Assembly: GCA_900316075.1 (NCBI GenBank)
Contig: ONBT01000005.1
Coordinates: 18,759-82,758, forward strand
Source: an uncultured Lachnospiraceae bacterium
Lineage (GTDB): Bacteria; Bacillota; Clostridia; Lachnospirales; Lachnospiraceae
Length of the DNA stretch: 64,000 nucleotides
Reading direction: 5' to 3'
Shown here piece after piece: positions 8,479 to 16,904 of this stretch. The notes under the pieces are model-generated. The model was not told where the DNA came from, did not search any database, and was given only the letters and a program-made list of their open reading frames with translations. The number at the start of each line of letters is the position of its first letter. The stretch's first letter is position 1. The position numbers were made by a program, and so were the translations under genes.

Positions 8479-9420
8479 TTAATCAGCGGTGATATCACCG
8501 GAATTGTAGGAGTTATATATCTTGATCTCTACCCGGCGGTTCCGGGCCCGGCCCTCGGGGGTCGAATTGTCGGCCACGGGGACATAGTCTCCCCGGCCCG
8601 CCGACTCTATATGGGAGTCATCGATGGTCGAATTTTCCCGAAGGACATTCGCCACATACATGGCCCGGTACATGGAGAGCACTTCATTACTCTCATACCG
8701 CGCCGAATGAATCGGGACATTGTCCGTGTGACCCTCGACCACGATGAGATTCTTCTGGAAGTTGTTCAGGATGCCGCCCAGCTTCTGCACAATGGGGACG
8801 GCCTCGCTCCGAAGCTCGGCCTTGGCCGAATCAAAGAGCAGGGCGCCGGACATGGTGATACGGACATATTCCCCGTTGAAATCGACTTCAACTAAGTCCT
8901 GTATTCCCTGCTCGGTCGTCAGCTTCTCAATCTGTTCGGCCATCTGCTCCGACTCGTTTGTGGCCGCCTGCTGGACCTGAGCCTGCGCCTGGGCGTCCGT
9001 CTGCTCAGTCGTCTGCCCGGCATTCTGACTCTGGTCGGAGCCGGAGGAATCGGAGTTCGTATTTGTATTCTGATTGCCGGTATTCGTACTGTTCGAGCTC
9101 GTGGTCGAGCTTCCGGACCCGGTCGCAGATTCACCACCCTGATTGCCCTTCGACATGGTGTCCCCGAAATAGTTTGAAAAATCGGGAAGCTGGGTGATGC
9201 CACTTGACACCAGCTGGCCGGGAACTACTGTGGAACCTCCGGAAGCGATGACGGAAGTAAAAGCCGACTGCAGGGAGTTGATGACCTGAATATACTGCTC
9301 TTCGTTGATCGTGGACATGGAGAAAAGGAGCACGAAGAAACAGAGGAGGAGGTTCATCAGGTCAGAGAAGGTAGATTGCCAGAGGGGGAAGGATTTGGGT
9401 TCTTCCGGTTTCTTCTCCAT
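8479..9420 (-). CDS. motB: flagellar stator protein MotB
   Basis: 313 residues. N-terminal single membrane helix with the proton/ion-carrying aspartate D20 (STFSDLMNLLLCFFVLLF) and a C-terminal OmpA-like peptidoglycan-binding domain (about 190-305, VEGHTDNVPI). Between them lies an unusually long Ser/Thr/Asn/Gln-rich stretch (about 95-165: TTSSNSTNTGNQN...QAQAQVQQAA), like the linkers in FliP and FlgD here. Starts on the TGATG overlap with motA, so the two are translated together. The ion used (H+ or Na+) cannot be settled from this. Confidence 0.97.
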   Translation of the reverse strand: MEKKPEEPKSFPLWQSTFSDLMNLLLCFFVLLFSMSTINEEQYIQVINSLQSAFTSVIASGGSTVVPGQLVSSGITQLPDFSNYFGDTMSKGNQGGESATGSGSSTTSSNSTNTGNQNTNTNSDSSGSDQSQNAGQTTEQTDAQAQAQVQQAATNESEQMAEQIEKLTTEQGIQDLVEVDFNGEYVRITMSGALLFDSAKAELRSEAVPIVQKLGGILNNFQKNLIVVEGHTDNVPIHSARYESNEVLSMYRAMYVANVLRENSTIDDSHIESAGRGDYVPVADNSTPEGRARNRRVEIKIYNSYNSGDITAD

Positions 9421-10217
9421 CAGCCGCCCTCCTCCTGCTCAGTCGAAACGGAATCCCGGGCTGCAGGAGCCAGGAAGGTCTTCAGCTTTTCTTCGATGAC
9501 ATGGGGATTCTCGCCGGCCTGGATTGAGAGGATGCCCTCAATCATGATGGACTTGACGGAAATTTCAATATCGTTGTTCTCCTTCAGTTTGGAGTTGATA
9601 GGTACGCAGATCCAGTTCGCGATCAGGGACCCGTAGAAGGTCGTGATCAGGGCGACGGCCATGGAAGGCCCGATAGAAGAAGGATCCGACATGTTCTGTA
9701 GCATGATGACGAGACCGATCAGGGTCCCGATCATACCCCAGGCCGGGCACTGGGTGGACCAGTAATCCCAGAAGCCGGCGTTTGCCTTGTGGCGGTCATC
9801 CATATTCGAAAGGTCGGTCTCCAGAATGGACCGGACCAGGTCGGCATCGGTACCGTCGACGACCAGCATGATGCCCTTCTTCATGAATTCGTTGTCAATA
9901 TTCTCTGTATAGCCTTCGAGAGCCAGCAGGCCTTCCTTCCGGGCGACGTTTGACATGTCGATGATCTGCTTGATGGTCTCTTCCGGGTTGGGTATCGCCG
10001 GTTCCTTGATGGCCAGGTTCATGGACTTGAATCCGGCCTTGAAGTCATCCATCTTCCGGGAGGAAAGGAGGGATGTAAGGGAGCCGCCAATCGTGATGAT
10101 GAGCGAAGGAACATCGACAAAGTATTTGAAACCGATGACGCCGCCGGCCGACTGGATGATACCGAAGGCAACGACGATCAGGCCGGCCAGGAGGCCGCCA
10201 AGTGATGCTATATCCAT
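9420..10217 (-). CDS. motA: flagellar stator protein MotA
   Basis: 265 residues with four membrane helices and the large cytosolic loop between TM2 and TM3 that pushes on FliG (SSRKMDDFKAGFKSMNLAIKE...). Conserved WGMIGTLIGLVIML in TM3. First gene of the motA-motB-fliL-fliM-fliY block, with a sigma-A-like promoter upstream at 10284-10312. No flbD gene precedes it, unlike many Firmicute clusters. No strong Shine-Dalgarno is visible at normal spacing. Confidence 0.96.
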   Translation of the reverse strand: MDIASLGGLLAGLIVVAFGIIQSAGGVIGFKYFVDVPSLIITIGGSLTSLLSSRKMDDFKAGFKSMNLAIKEPAIPNPEETIKQIIDMSNVARKEGLLALEGYTENIDNEFMKKGIMLVVDGTDADLVRSILETDLSNMDDRHKANAGFWDYWSTQCPAWGMIGTLIGLVIMLQNMSDPSSIGPSMAVALITTFYGSLIANWICVPINSKLKENNDIEISVKSIMIEGILSIQAGENPHVIEEKLKTFLAPAARDSVSTEQEEGG

Positions 10218-10283
10218 AAACTACTCACACCGCCCTTTCGAAATTCTGCACCGAATGCGTACACGCCTCGATACTCACAGGTT

Positions 10284-10312
10284 ATTTTATACGATTGAAG
10301 GCCCTATGTCTA
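10284..10312 (-). promoter_or_regulatory. sigma-A-type promoter for motA
   Basis: TAGACA (10307-10312), 17-bp spacer, TAAAAT (10284-10289) on minus, in an AT-rich 245-bp gap between flgE and motA. The gap otherwise holds the flgE terminator and no gene. Confidence 0.5.
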
Positions 10313-10393
10313 CTTGATTTTGATATATTTTGTATCAATTGAGCCAATAAACTACAAAATATAGTAAATAAAGTACTACATAAAACCACGAAA

Positions 10394-10423
10394 GGGCACC
10401 GGCAGGAAATGCTGCCGGTGCCC
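10394..10423 (-). terminator. intrinsic terminator after flgE
   Basis: Perfect 12-bp hairpin, arms GGGCACCGGCAG and CTGCCGGTGCCC with a 6-nt loop. On minus it is followed by TTTCGTGGTTTT; on plus a T-run follows 11 nt later, so it may work both ways. Confidence 0.7.
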
Positions 10424-10462
10424 TGAAACTATTCTTTTTTCTGTCAGCTGTTCAAAAGGTCA

Positions 10463-12397
10463 TCATCTCTTGAGGTTCGTAAGTTCCTCAAGCATAGTAT
10501 CGGAAACCGTAATGATTCGGGAGTTGGCCTGGAATCCTCGCTGGGTTGTGATCATGTCGGTGAACTCCTGGGCCAGGTCTACGTTTGACATTTCAAGCTG
10601 ACCTGTGCTCATGGAACCTCCGTCCGCCGTGACTTCCACGCCGATGCCGTCAAAATTTCCGGAGTTCAATGTCGTTCCGTAGCAGTTGTCGCCGAGGGAC
10701 TGAAGACCGGAGGCATTGGCAAACTGGGCGACCGCAATCTGTCCGAGGAGGACGGTGTTACCGTTATCGTAAGAGCCGAAAATCTGTCCGTTCTCTGCAA
10801 CCGAAACACCGGTCAGAGCACCCAAGGCCTTGCCGGCGCCTACGGTGGAATCCGCTGCCGAGCCTCTGTCTGCTCCAATCGTGGACTGACCTGCGTTATC
10901 GTAGTTCAGGGTCTTACTGAAGTCCAGATTGATGGTCTGACCGGAAAGGCTGGGAAACAGATCTTTTAAAGCATCAAGCTTCAGAACCGCAGATGAACCA
11001 CCTTCTGTAGCAAGTCCGGTTTTATTGTTTGAATCTGTGCCACTTGCCTGCCCTTCATTCGAACCATAAGCAGGATGAGATTCATCTAGAGTGGTGGGAT
11101 TTGCATTATCATTGTCGATGATCTGGCGGAAAGTACCATCCTCTTTGTTGAATTCGAGGATGCAGGCCGTATCGTGATAGGAAACCTGGAGTTTCCCGTT
11201 CAGCGGATTGATGGTCACCTGCTCACCCTCCGGAAGGGCGGTACTCGTAGTCGAAGTCGAAGCAACGTACGTCATCGGCGTAGTGCCATCCGACTTCGTA
11301 GCAGGGATGCTTGAAACGCCATAGATGTCATTCAGCGTCTTATCAGTGAAAGTGTTTTTATCAAGGGTATCAGCAGCCGATGTAGAGCCTTTCGTACACT
11401 TATAAAATCTAAGGGTGCTATTCGAAGTAACGGGGGAATCAGCAATAAAGGAAGCAGTATCTACCTGATTTTCCGTCCGGTAAGTAGTCGCACTGGTTCC
11501 GCTTCCAACCGTATAATAGATATATTTGTCTGTGAAGGTAAACTTATTGTTCAGAGAATACTGATCCTGCTGCCAGGCATCCGGATCTCCGAATACAGAA
11601 TACAGACTAGTCTTATCAACTTTGGTCGTAGCATCCGTAGAAGTAGAATCCAGCCACTGCTTCAGGATATCGGTCTGGTCGGAATCGTAGATATTTGTCA
11701 GCTTGACCGAATAGGTACCCTGGTCGTTGTTGATTGCCTTGACCGCGAAACGAGCCGTGTAGGAATATCCTTCTGCATCGTAGAAGCCCAGAGTAAAGGC
11801 CCTGCCATTTACGGAGTTGATATTCGTATCCTTCTTGTCTACGACGCCGGTGACATTGCCTTCGGTCGTGGCCTCGGGCTTTGACGTCTTGTTCTCGGCA
11901 CTCATGATACGGAGGGGAGATACGGTATCCCTCTGGATGGTCCGGGTACCGTCGGCATTGTCAACCGCCTGCCAGCCCTGAACCAGGTAGCCGGTCGTCG
12001 TCATGGCCAGGTCTCCGTTCCCGTCGAGATAGAAGGAACCGGCTCTTGTGAAGACGTTCTGGGCTCCGTTGTTTACGATGAAGAAGTTCGTGGAATTGGC
12101 GTCGGTGAGCTTGATATCGAGGGCATCGCCGGTGGACTGGGCGGAGCCTCCGTTTGTGATGGAGATCTTCGTCGCGCCGACCATGGTGCCGAGACCGATC
12201 TGCTTGGCGTTCTTGCCGCCCTTGGTCTGGGTGGCACCGGTAGCCGCCGATGTGGTCTGGTACATGATGTCTTCGAAGGAAACGGCCGAAGATTTGAAAG
12301 CCGTCGTGTTGACGTTCGCGATATTGTTACCGATGACATCCATCCGGGTCTGATGTGTCTTCAGACCGGCGACACCGGAGTAAAGTGATCTCATCAT
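10463..12397 (-). CDS. flgE: flagellar hook protein FlgE
   Basis: 644 residues. N-terminal rod/hook signature MMRSLYSGVAGLKTHQTRMDVIGNNIANVNTTAFKS-type (ANVNT present) and C-terminal hook motif (MSNVDLAQEFTDMITTQRGFQANSRII). The middle (about 170-480) is a long variable surface region rich in Ser/Thr/Asp. FlgE subunits build the universal joint outside the cell. It stands alone between a sigma-28-like promoter/terminator upstream and a terminator downstream, so it appears to be its own transcription unit with a ~136-nt leader. Confidence 0.96.
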   Translation of the reverse strand: MMRSLYSGVAGLKTHQTRMDVIGNNIANVNTTAFKSSAVSFEDIMYQTTSAATGATQTKGGKNAKQIGLGTMVGATKISITNGGSAQSTGDALDIKLTDANSTNFFIVNNGAQNVFTRAGSFYLDGNGDLAMTTTGYLVQGWQAVDNADGTRTIQRDTVSPLRIMSAENKTSKPEATTEGNVTGVVDKKDTNINSVNGRAFTLGFYDAEGYSYTARFAVKAINNDQGTYSVKLTNIYDSDQTDILKQWLDSTSTDATTKVDKTSLYSVFGDPDAWQQDQYSLNNKFTFTDKYIYYTVGSGTSATTYRTENQVDTASFIADSPVTSNSTLRFYKCTKGSTSAADTLDKNTFTDKTLNDIYGVSSIPATKSDGTTPMTYVASTSTTSTALPEGEQVTINPLNGKLQVSYHDTACILEFNKEDGTFRQIIDNDNANPTTLDESHPAYGSNEGQASGTDSNNKTGLATEGGSSAVLKLDALKDLFPSLSGQTINLDFSKTLNYDNAGQSTIGADRGSAADSTVGAGKALGALTGVSVAENGQIFGSYDNGNTVLLGQIAVAQFANASGLQSLGDNCYGTTLNSGNFDGIGVEVTADGGSMSTGQLEMSNVDLAQEFTDMITTQRGFQANSRIITVSDTMLEELTNLKR

Positions 12398-12539
12398 AGG
12401 GCAGGTACCTCCGCTAAGCTACCTTCTGCAGTCTCTGCTGCATTCTTGCGTTTTCCGTCCGTGGGGTGTAAATAAATCCGGATCACGTCCCTGTGATGAG
12501 GAAGTAGATGTGAGTTTAGATAGAACTCTTACGATTTAT

Positions 12540-12566
12540 TTATCGGAAAAGAAGGGGCAAAAATTA
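12540..12566 (-). promoter_or_regulatory. sigma-28 (SigD/FliA)-like promoter upstream of flgE
   Basis: On minus TAATTTTT (12559-12566), 11-bp spacer, TCCGATAA (12540-12547); consensus TAAAGTTT-N11-GCCGATAA. It overlaps the flgD terminator hairpin base for base. The 186-bp gap to flgE contains nothing else I recognise. Confidence 0.55.
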
Positions 12567-12576
12567 CCCCTTCTTT
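12548..12576 (-). terminator. intrinsic terminator after flgD
   Basis: 10-bp stem AAAGAAGGGG / CCCCTTCTTT with a 9-nt loop; on minus it ends CCCCTTCTTTTCC. Eight bases after the flgD stop. Confidence 0.75.
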
Positions 12577-12583
12577 AAAAAAA

Positions 12584-13495
12584 TCAGGATTCAGTCTCAG
12601 TTTTCTTCTCATTCGAGTCCGTCTTATTTTCAGAGGATTCAGCATTCTTGGTTTCCTCCGTCTTTCCTGTGGAGCCGGCTGTATTCTCCTCAGTGGACTT
12701 ATTCTCCGTATCGGTCTTGTTTTCGGTATCGGTTTTATTTTCCGTATCCGTCTTGTTTTCCGTATCGGTCTTATTGCCAGTGTCCGTCTTGTCTTCCGTC
12801 TTCGGGGTCTCACCTTCGTCGAGGGAGTCGACGGTCTTTCCTTCCTGCTTGGCCTTGACGAGGGCCTGAACCCGGTTGTAGAGGGCCTGGACATTGGCCA
12901 CCTTCTTTTCGTCGATGGTCTTCTTCAGGTCGTCACTCATGGAGTTATAGAGGTTGGCAATCTCGGTCACCTGCTTCTCGTCGTTGACGGTCAGCTTGTC
13001 CATCGAAGGCAGCTTCGCATAGAGCTCCTCGAAGGAGTTCAGCATGTAGTTGTTCTGGTAGTAGGTGGAGTCTTCGACAGAGGTTACCTTGCTTGCGTCA
13101 TAGAGTTTGCCGTCAATACTTACCTTCTTGACCCCGTCGACTTCAGTCACGTAGTCCACCGGCCCCTCATGGGTCTTGCCGTCATCGTCCGTGACCTCGA
13201 CAATCTTTCCGACATAGTTCGTAGCTCCCATATTTTCCATGGTGTCCTGCATGTTCTGCAGGGACTCGACCTGGGAGAAGGTGGCCATTTCCTTCACGTA
13301 CTCGGAGTTGTCCGTGGGCTCCATGGGGTCCTGGTACTGCATTTCAGTCACGAGGAGCTTCAAAAACATATCCTTGGTCTCGGACGCACTCTTGACTTCC
13401 CCCTTGCTGGTAGAGGTCTTGGTTGTCGAAGTCGTAGTATTGGCCTTGCTGCTGTTTACGATTTTCCCGTCTTTGATCTGTTCTACCAGAGACAT
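12584..13495 (-). CDS. flgD: hook-capping/scaffold protein FlgD with repetitive acidic tail
   Basis: 303 residues. N-terminal export/assembly region has the family signature (SETKDMFLKLLVTEMQYQDP, then FSQVESLQNMQDTM). A short beta domain follows (TNYVGKIVEV, about 85-150). Instead of a full Ig/tudor pair it ends in a ~75-residue Lys/Thr/Asp/Glu/Asn tail containing five hexapeptide repeats (KTDTEN type). FlgD caps the growing hook and guides FlgE assembly. It follows fliK in the same unit and is closed by a terminator. Confidence 0.92.
   Translation of the reverse strand: MSLVEQIKDGKIVNSSKANTTTSTTKTSTSKGEVKSASETKDMFLKLLVTEMQYQDPMEPTDNSEYVKEMATFSQVESLQNMQDTMENMGATNYVGKIVEVTDDDGKTHEGPVDYVTEVDGVKKVSIDGKLYDASKVTSVEDSTYYQNNYMLNSFEELYAKLPSMDKLTVNDEKQVTEIANLYNSMSDDLKKTIDEKKVANVQALYNRVQALVKAKQEGKTVDSLDEGETPKTEDKTDTGNKTDTENKTDTENKTDTENKTDTENKSTEENTAGSTGKTEETKNAESSENKTDSNEKKTETES
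12702..12791 (-). repeat. 18-bp minisatellite inside flgD
   Basis: Five tandem 18-bp units encoding KTDTEN / KTDTGN. Units differ by only a few bases, so copy number could vary between strains while keeping frame. Confidence 0.85.
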
Positions 13496-13544
13496 AACTC
13501 TTCTCCTTTACGGTTCAAAAAATTTAGTGCAAGCAAAAAATTCA

Positions 13545-13611
13545 ATTCATTATGCATTGCATTAAGCATTATGCATCGCATTAAGCATTATACATTATGA
13601 ATTATGCATTG
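13545..13611. repeat. short AT-rich tandem repeat between flgD and fliK
   Basis: Imperfect ~19-bp units built from ATTATGCATT and GCATTAAGC words, about three copies, running into the fliK stop. A related ATTATGCATT pair recurs at about 58470-58500 upstream of the activase gene. Confidence 0.7.
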
Positions 13612-15404
13612 ATTGAAATAGTGTTCCCCTGCTCCCGCATGATCTGCGCTGCCAGCCGCTCGTCCTCGGTCAAGTTGGCCAGGCCGCCGTCGTCCAAGGT
13701 CCGCATGTCGATGTTGCCGAGATGACCGTCGCGGCGCCGCCCCTCTTCTTCTTCCTGGAAGGCCCCGCTGTTCCCGGCCCCGGTGTCGGTCATGGATGCC
13801 TCCTGCCCTTCCTCGAGATTGCGCTCGAACTCATGGGCGTCGGCCGTGACCGTGACCTCATTTACCTTGATGCCCTGGGCCTCGAGATTTGCTTTAAGGA
13901 TTCCCATCTGGTTCTCCATGGCCGTGCGGACATTCTCATTCTCGAGGTTGATATGGGCTGTGACCTGCCCCTCTTCCGAGGAAACCCGGACGGTCATCTT
14001 TCCCATATTCTCGGGATTGAGCTGCATCTCCATCGTGGTGATTCGCTCGGTAACGGCGGTCCGGACCCCGCTCACCATCTGCCGCATGATGTCCTGCGTA
14101 TCGATATTGACCGGCGTCGTATAGGAAGCCGGGCGAGCATCCGCCTCGGAGCGCATCTCATTTACCACGGGCTGGGTGGGCTGATTGGCTGTAAAGGCCG
14201 TATTGTGCTGGGCATTGCTGTTTGTATTGGAATTGGGCTGGTTCTGTGCATTCTGTCCCGGATTGGTCTTTGCAGTCGCTTCAGTGCCTGTATTCTTCAC
14301 GCTATCGAAGGTCTCGTCAGACATATCGGCAAGGTCATTGGTCTTGTCGTCCGTCGTCTGCTCTTCGGCCGGAGCTGCCGTTTCTTCCGCAGGGGCTTCC
14401 TCTGCCGTCGTGTCATCTGTAATGGTAGTAGTTACATCTTTTGCCGTATCATCGACATGGGCCTTTGTAATCTCGGTCACTTTGTCCGTGGCTGCTGCTG
14501 CCTGCTGATCGTTCACAGCCGTCTGTGTATCGGAAGTTTCACTGGTCTGGACCGTCACTGTATTTGCAAGCGTATCTGCTGCAGTATTGGCTTCAGTATT
14601 ATCCGCCTTCGCCGCATTTACATCGGTGACGAGATTCTCCGGTGTCTGCTGGTTGGAAAGGTCCAGATTCGTAAGCTCTGTCCCGTCCGCCGGTGTCATG
14701 TCGGAGATATCGATAGTTCCCTTCCCGTTCGTGAGGAAGTCATCAATCTCTTGAAGCTGCCGGCCGGTCATGCCGGTCGTATCGAAGAGGGTCTGGGCCA
14801 GGTCGTTGATCTGGTTCTTGATGTCCCCGAAATTCTGCAGAGAAAGAAGATCCGCCGCGGAAAAGTCGTTGCCCAGGAGCTGCATGACGAGCTGGGAAAG
14901 CTTGTTTACATCCGTGAGGTCCAGGTAGGAAATGCCCAGAGTCTCCATGGCGTCCTTGATGTCCTCGTCCGTGACGCCCAGTTCCTGCTTTAAGACATCA
15001 TTGACCCCGGTCTCGAAGTCATCAAGGGCCTTGCTGATTCTGTTCAGGTCGTCCTTGGAAAGGGCCGGTGCCCCGTCGTTTCCGGAGGTCTTGCTCACCG
15101 TATTGGAAATCCCCTGGGAATTGGGGGTCTGACTCTGGATGGAAGTGTTCTGACTCCTGGAGGAAATGGAGAAGACCTCGGCCCGGACAGTCCGGCTTGA
15201 CGCCGTGACAGAGATATTCCCGTCGCCGCTCTGTTTGGCGGAGATTTCCTGCACCGAGGTGGAAATCTTCGCGGTCATTACCATGGTGAAGTCGGACGCT
15301 GCCTCGTCGGTATTCTTCGAGTGCAGGGGCTTATAGGATGCGCTGCTCTGGGAGAAATCCATGGAAGGCGTATTGATGAGATTTGTAAAGTCTGTTCCGG
15401 TCAT
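13602..15404 (-). CDS. fliK: flagellar hook-length control protein FliK
   Basis: 600 residues. C-terminal Flg_hook domain (about 435-560: PVNIDTQDIMRQMVSGVRTAVTE, MQLNPENMGKMTVRVS, IKANLEAQGIKVNEVTV), which talks to FlhB to switch export specificity. The N-terminal two thirds is low-complexity Thr/Asp/Ala/Asn-rich (TAADTLANTVT, EEAPAEETAAPAEEQ), as expected for a secreted molecular ruler. It follows ylxF after a terminator and a sigma-28-like promoter, so fliK-flgD is probably a separate unit. Confidence 0.93.
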   Translation of the reverse strand: MTGTDFTNLINTPSMDFSQSSASYKPLHSKNTDEAASDFTMVMTAKISTSVQEISAKQSGDGNISVTASSRTVRAEVFSISSRSQNTSIQSQTPNSQGISNTVSKTSGNDGAPALSKDDLNRISKALDDFETGVNDVLKQELGVTDEDIKDAMETLGISYLDLTDVNKLSQLVMQLLGNDFSAADLLSLQNFGDIKNQINDLAQTLFDTTGMTGRQLQEIDDFLTNGKGTIDISDMTPADGTELTNLDLSNQQTPENLVTDVNAAKADNTEANTAADTLANTVTVQTSETSDTQTAVNDQQAAAATDKVTEITKAHVDDTAKDVTTTITDDTTAEEAPAEETAAPAEEQTTDDKTNDLADMSDETFDSVKNTGTEATAKTNPGQNAQNQPNSNTNSNAQHNTAFTANQPTQPVVNEMRSEADARPASYTTPVNIDTQDIMRQMVSGVRTAVTERITTMEMQLNPENMGKMTVRVSSEEGQVTAHINLENENVRTAMENQMGILKANLEAQGIKVNEVTVTADAHEFERNLEEGQEASMTDTGAGNSGAFQEEEEGRRRDGHLGNIDMRTLDDGGLANLTEDERLAAQIMREQGNTISINA

Positions 15405-15514
15405 GGCAAAAGCCTTTCAAAAACGATTCGTTTCTGCCATCCCTTGCAGATTGAGTGCCCCGCCGTCCCTTGCGGGAGATAGAGAAAAAGCCTTTTCACC
15501 TTTCTCTGGAACTT

Positions 15515-15542
15515 TTATCGGACAGTTCCATAAAAAGCTTTA
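15515..15542 (-). promoter_or_regulatory. sigma-28-like promoter upstream of fliK
   Basis: On minus TAAA (15539-15542), 16-bp spacer, TCCGATAA (15515-15522). Directly downstream of the ylxF terminator hairpin, whose T-run overlaps the -35/spacer. Predicted leader about 105 nt. Confidence 0.55.
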
Positions 15543-15566
15543 GGCGGATTTCTCGAAAAATCCGCC
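15543..15566 (-). terminator. intrinsic terminator after ylxF
   Basis: Arms GGCGGATTT / AAATCCGCC (9 bp); on minus followed by TAAAGCTTTTT. Lies in the 195-bp ylxF-fliK gap. Confidence 0.6.
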
Positions 15567-15577
15567 CAAAGTTCTTG

Positions 15578-15592
15578 TTTTACATTATTCTC
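15578..15592 (+). repeat. dispersed intergenic repeat core, copy R3
   Basis: Plus-oriented TTTTACATTATTC core 8-20 bp past the ylxF stop; only the core end of the element is recognisable. Confidence 0.5.
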
Positions 15593-15599
15593 ATAATAC

Positions 15600-16430
15600 T
15601 CAGTTCGACGGATTCATGATGGCCGTGAGCTGGGCAGCAGTCTGGGCATTCATAGCCCCGAGAATGGCCCCCCGCTGGGAGGCAGACATAGCATTCAGAA
15701 TCTTCGCGACGAGGTCGAGATTGTCGGTCATGGTGTTGAATATGGAGGCCGCCTGGCTGGCCTTCATGGAAGAATAGGTCTTGGCATAGTCGGAAATCTT
15801 CGAATCGGCCTCGTCCTGCTGGACGACCTGACGGTAGATAGCCTCGGCGTTGTCCGGCTCGATTTCCTCGTAGTACTGGCGGTAGTTTGAGGTGTCGGCC
15901 TTGTCGTTATATACGATGTCCTCGTAGAACTGCTGCTTCTCCTGCTCGAACTTGGCCTCGTTCTCCTTGTAGGTCTGCAGTTCCGCCGCCTGGGCCTGGA
16001 GGTCGGCCAGGGTCGCTGCATCCGTCGTGGACTGGTCCTGAGCCGCCTTGAGCTGGGCCTCGAGTTCCTTGATCCGGGCCACGGCCTCGTCCATGGTGGC
16101 GAACTGGTATGCGGAATCCTCCTGGGCGTACTCTTCCACCTCGGGCAGAATCTTGTTCAGGTAGGGGACGTTCTTCAGAATAGGGTACATGACCGTGGAA
16201 CCGAAGCCGCCCACGTCCGTCTTGATCAGGAGGGCGAAAATGGCCAGCCAGATGATGACGACCAGAATCGTGACCAGGGCAACGACGAAACCGCCGCCCT
16301 TCTTGTCATCATCTTCGTCGCCTTCCTCATCCTTGCCCTTCTTGCCTTTTTTGTCCTTCTTGCCCTTGGTGTCGGGCTTGTCGGCTTTTTCGTCCTTCGC
16401 GGGCTTTTTTGCTGCTGTATCGTCTGCCAT
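15600..16430 (-). CDS. ylxF: MotE/YlxF-type flagellar membrane coiled-coil protein
   Basis: 276 residues: a highly charged Lys/Asp/Glu cytosolic tail (1-46), one membrane helix (about 48-69), a Gln/Ala/Glu coiled coil (about 108-175) and a C-terminal helical domain resembling the MgtE N-terminal repeats (about 210-272: MKASQAASIFNTM, LDLVAKILNAMSASQRGAILGAM). This is the YlxF/MotE layout, found between fliJ and fliK in Firmicutes; related proteins act as chaperone-like stator or FliK-associated factors. The exact role is inferred. Starts 3 bp after fliJ. Confidence 0.82.
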   Translation of the reverse strand: MADDTAAKKPAKDEKADKPDTKGKKDKKGKKGKDEEGDEDDDKKGGGFVVALVTILVVIIWLAIFALLIKTDVGGFGSTVMYPILKNVPYLNKILPEVEEYAQEDSAYQFATMDEAVARIKELEAQLKAAQDQSTTDAATLADLQAQAAELQTYKENEAKFEQEKQQFYEDIVYNDKADTSNYRQYYEEIEPDNAEAIYRQVVQQDEADSKISDYAKTYSSMKASQAASIFNTMTDNLDLVAKILNAMSASQRGAILGAMNAQTAAQLTAIMNPSN

Positions 16431-16433
16431 AGT

Positions 16434-16886
16434 TTATTCTTCTTCCGCTGGTATCGAATGGGTGTAGCTGGTCAATTGGTCAATCTCCTTGACCTCTTCG
16501 GCTTTTAAATCTTCTTTGAACTGCTCGAAGGCCTTCTCCCGCAGCTTCTCGTGGGTCTTCCGGTCCTTCATGACTTCATCGAGCTTCTGGCGCTCTATAT
16601 CCAGGGCCTTCTCGGCCTTCCGCACATTCATCATCTGCTCTCGGATCAGGGACTTCATGGCGTCGATGGAATTCTTGCACCGGTGAATCCGTGCCAGGTC
16701 CAGGGTTCCGTGCATGCAGTCACTCAGCTGCTTTTCATAGCCGGCCCGCCGGACATAGAGTTCCGTCAGCTTGTCCTGCTCTGCTTTCAGGGCGTTGGCC
16801 GCCATCGTGTAGACAATCTTCTCCTGGTCCTCCATCTTCTGCTTGAGTTCCAGGATGTTCTGCATCCGGTAGACAAATTTTGCCAT
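16434..16886 (-). CDS. fliJ: flagellar export chaperone FliJ
   Basis: 150 residues, almost fully helical coiled coil (MAKFVYRMQNILELKQKMEDQEK... LREKAFEQFKEDLKAEEVKEIDQLTSY), the standard FliJ form. FliJ is the stalk of the FliI ATPase and recycles export chaperones. It precedes ylxF and follows fliI, but is separated from fliI by a 213-bp gap filled by tandem repeats, which is long for this pair. Confidence 0.93.
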   Translation of the reverse strand: MAKFVYRMQNILELKQKMEDQEKIVYTMAANALKAEQDKLTELYVRRAGYEKQLSDCMHGTLDLARIHRCKNSIDAMKSLIREQMMNVRKAEKALDIERQKLDEVMKDRKTHEKLREKAFEQFKEDLKAEEVKEIDQLTSYTHSIPAEEE

Positions 16887-16904
16887 GCTGTTTCGTCACC
16901 GACC

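Noticed and set aside
10218..10462. Expected flbD gene between flgE and motA
   Set aside because: The gap is AT-rich with a terminator and a promoter; no frame of about 60-70 codons with FlbD features is present.
12529..12894. Arg/Lys/Pro-rich 121-codon frame on minus overlapping flgD
   Set aside because: It is the out-of-frame reading of the flgD minisatellite tail and crosses the terminator.
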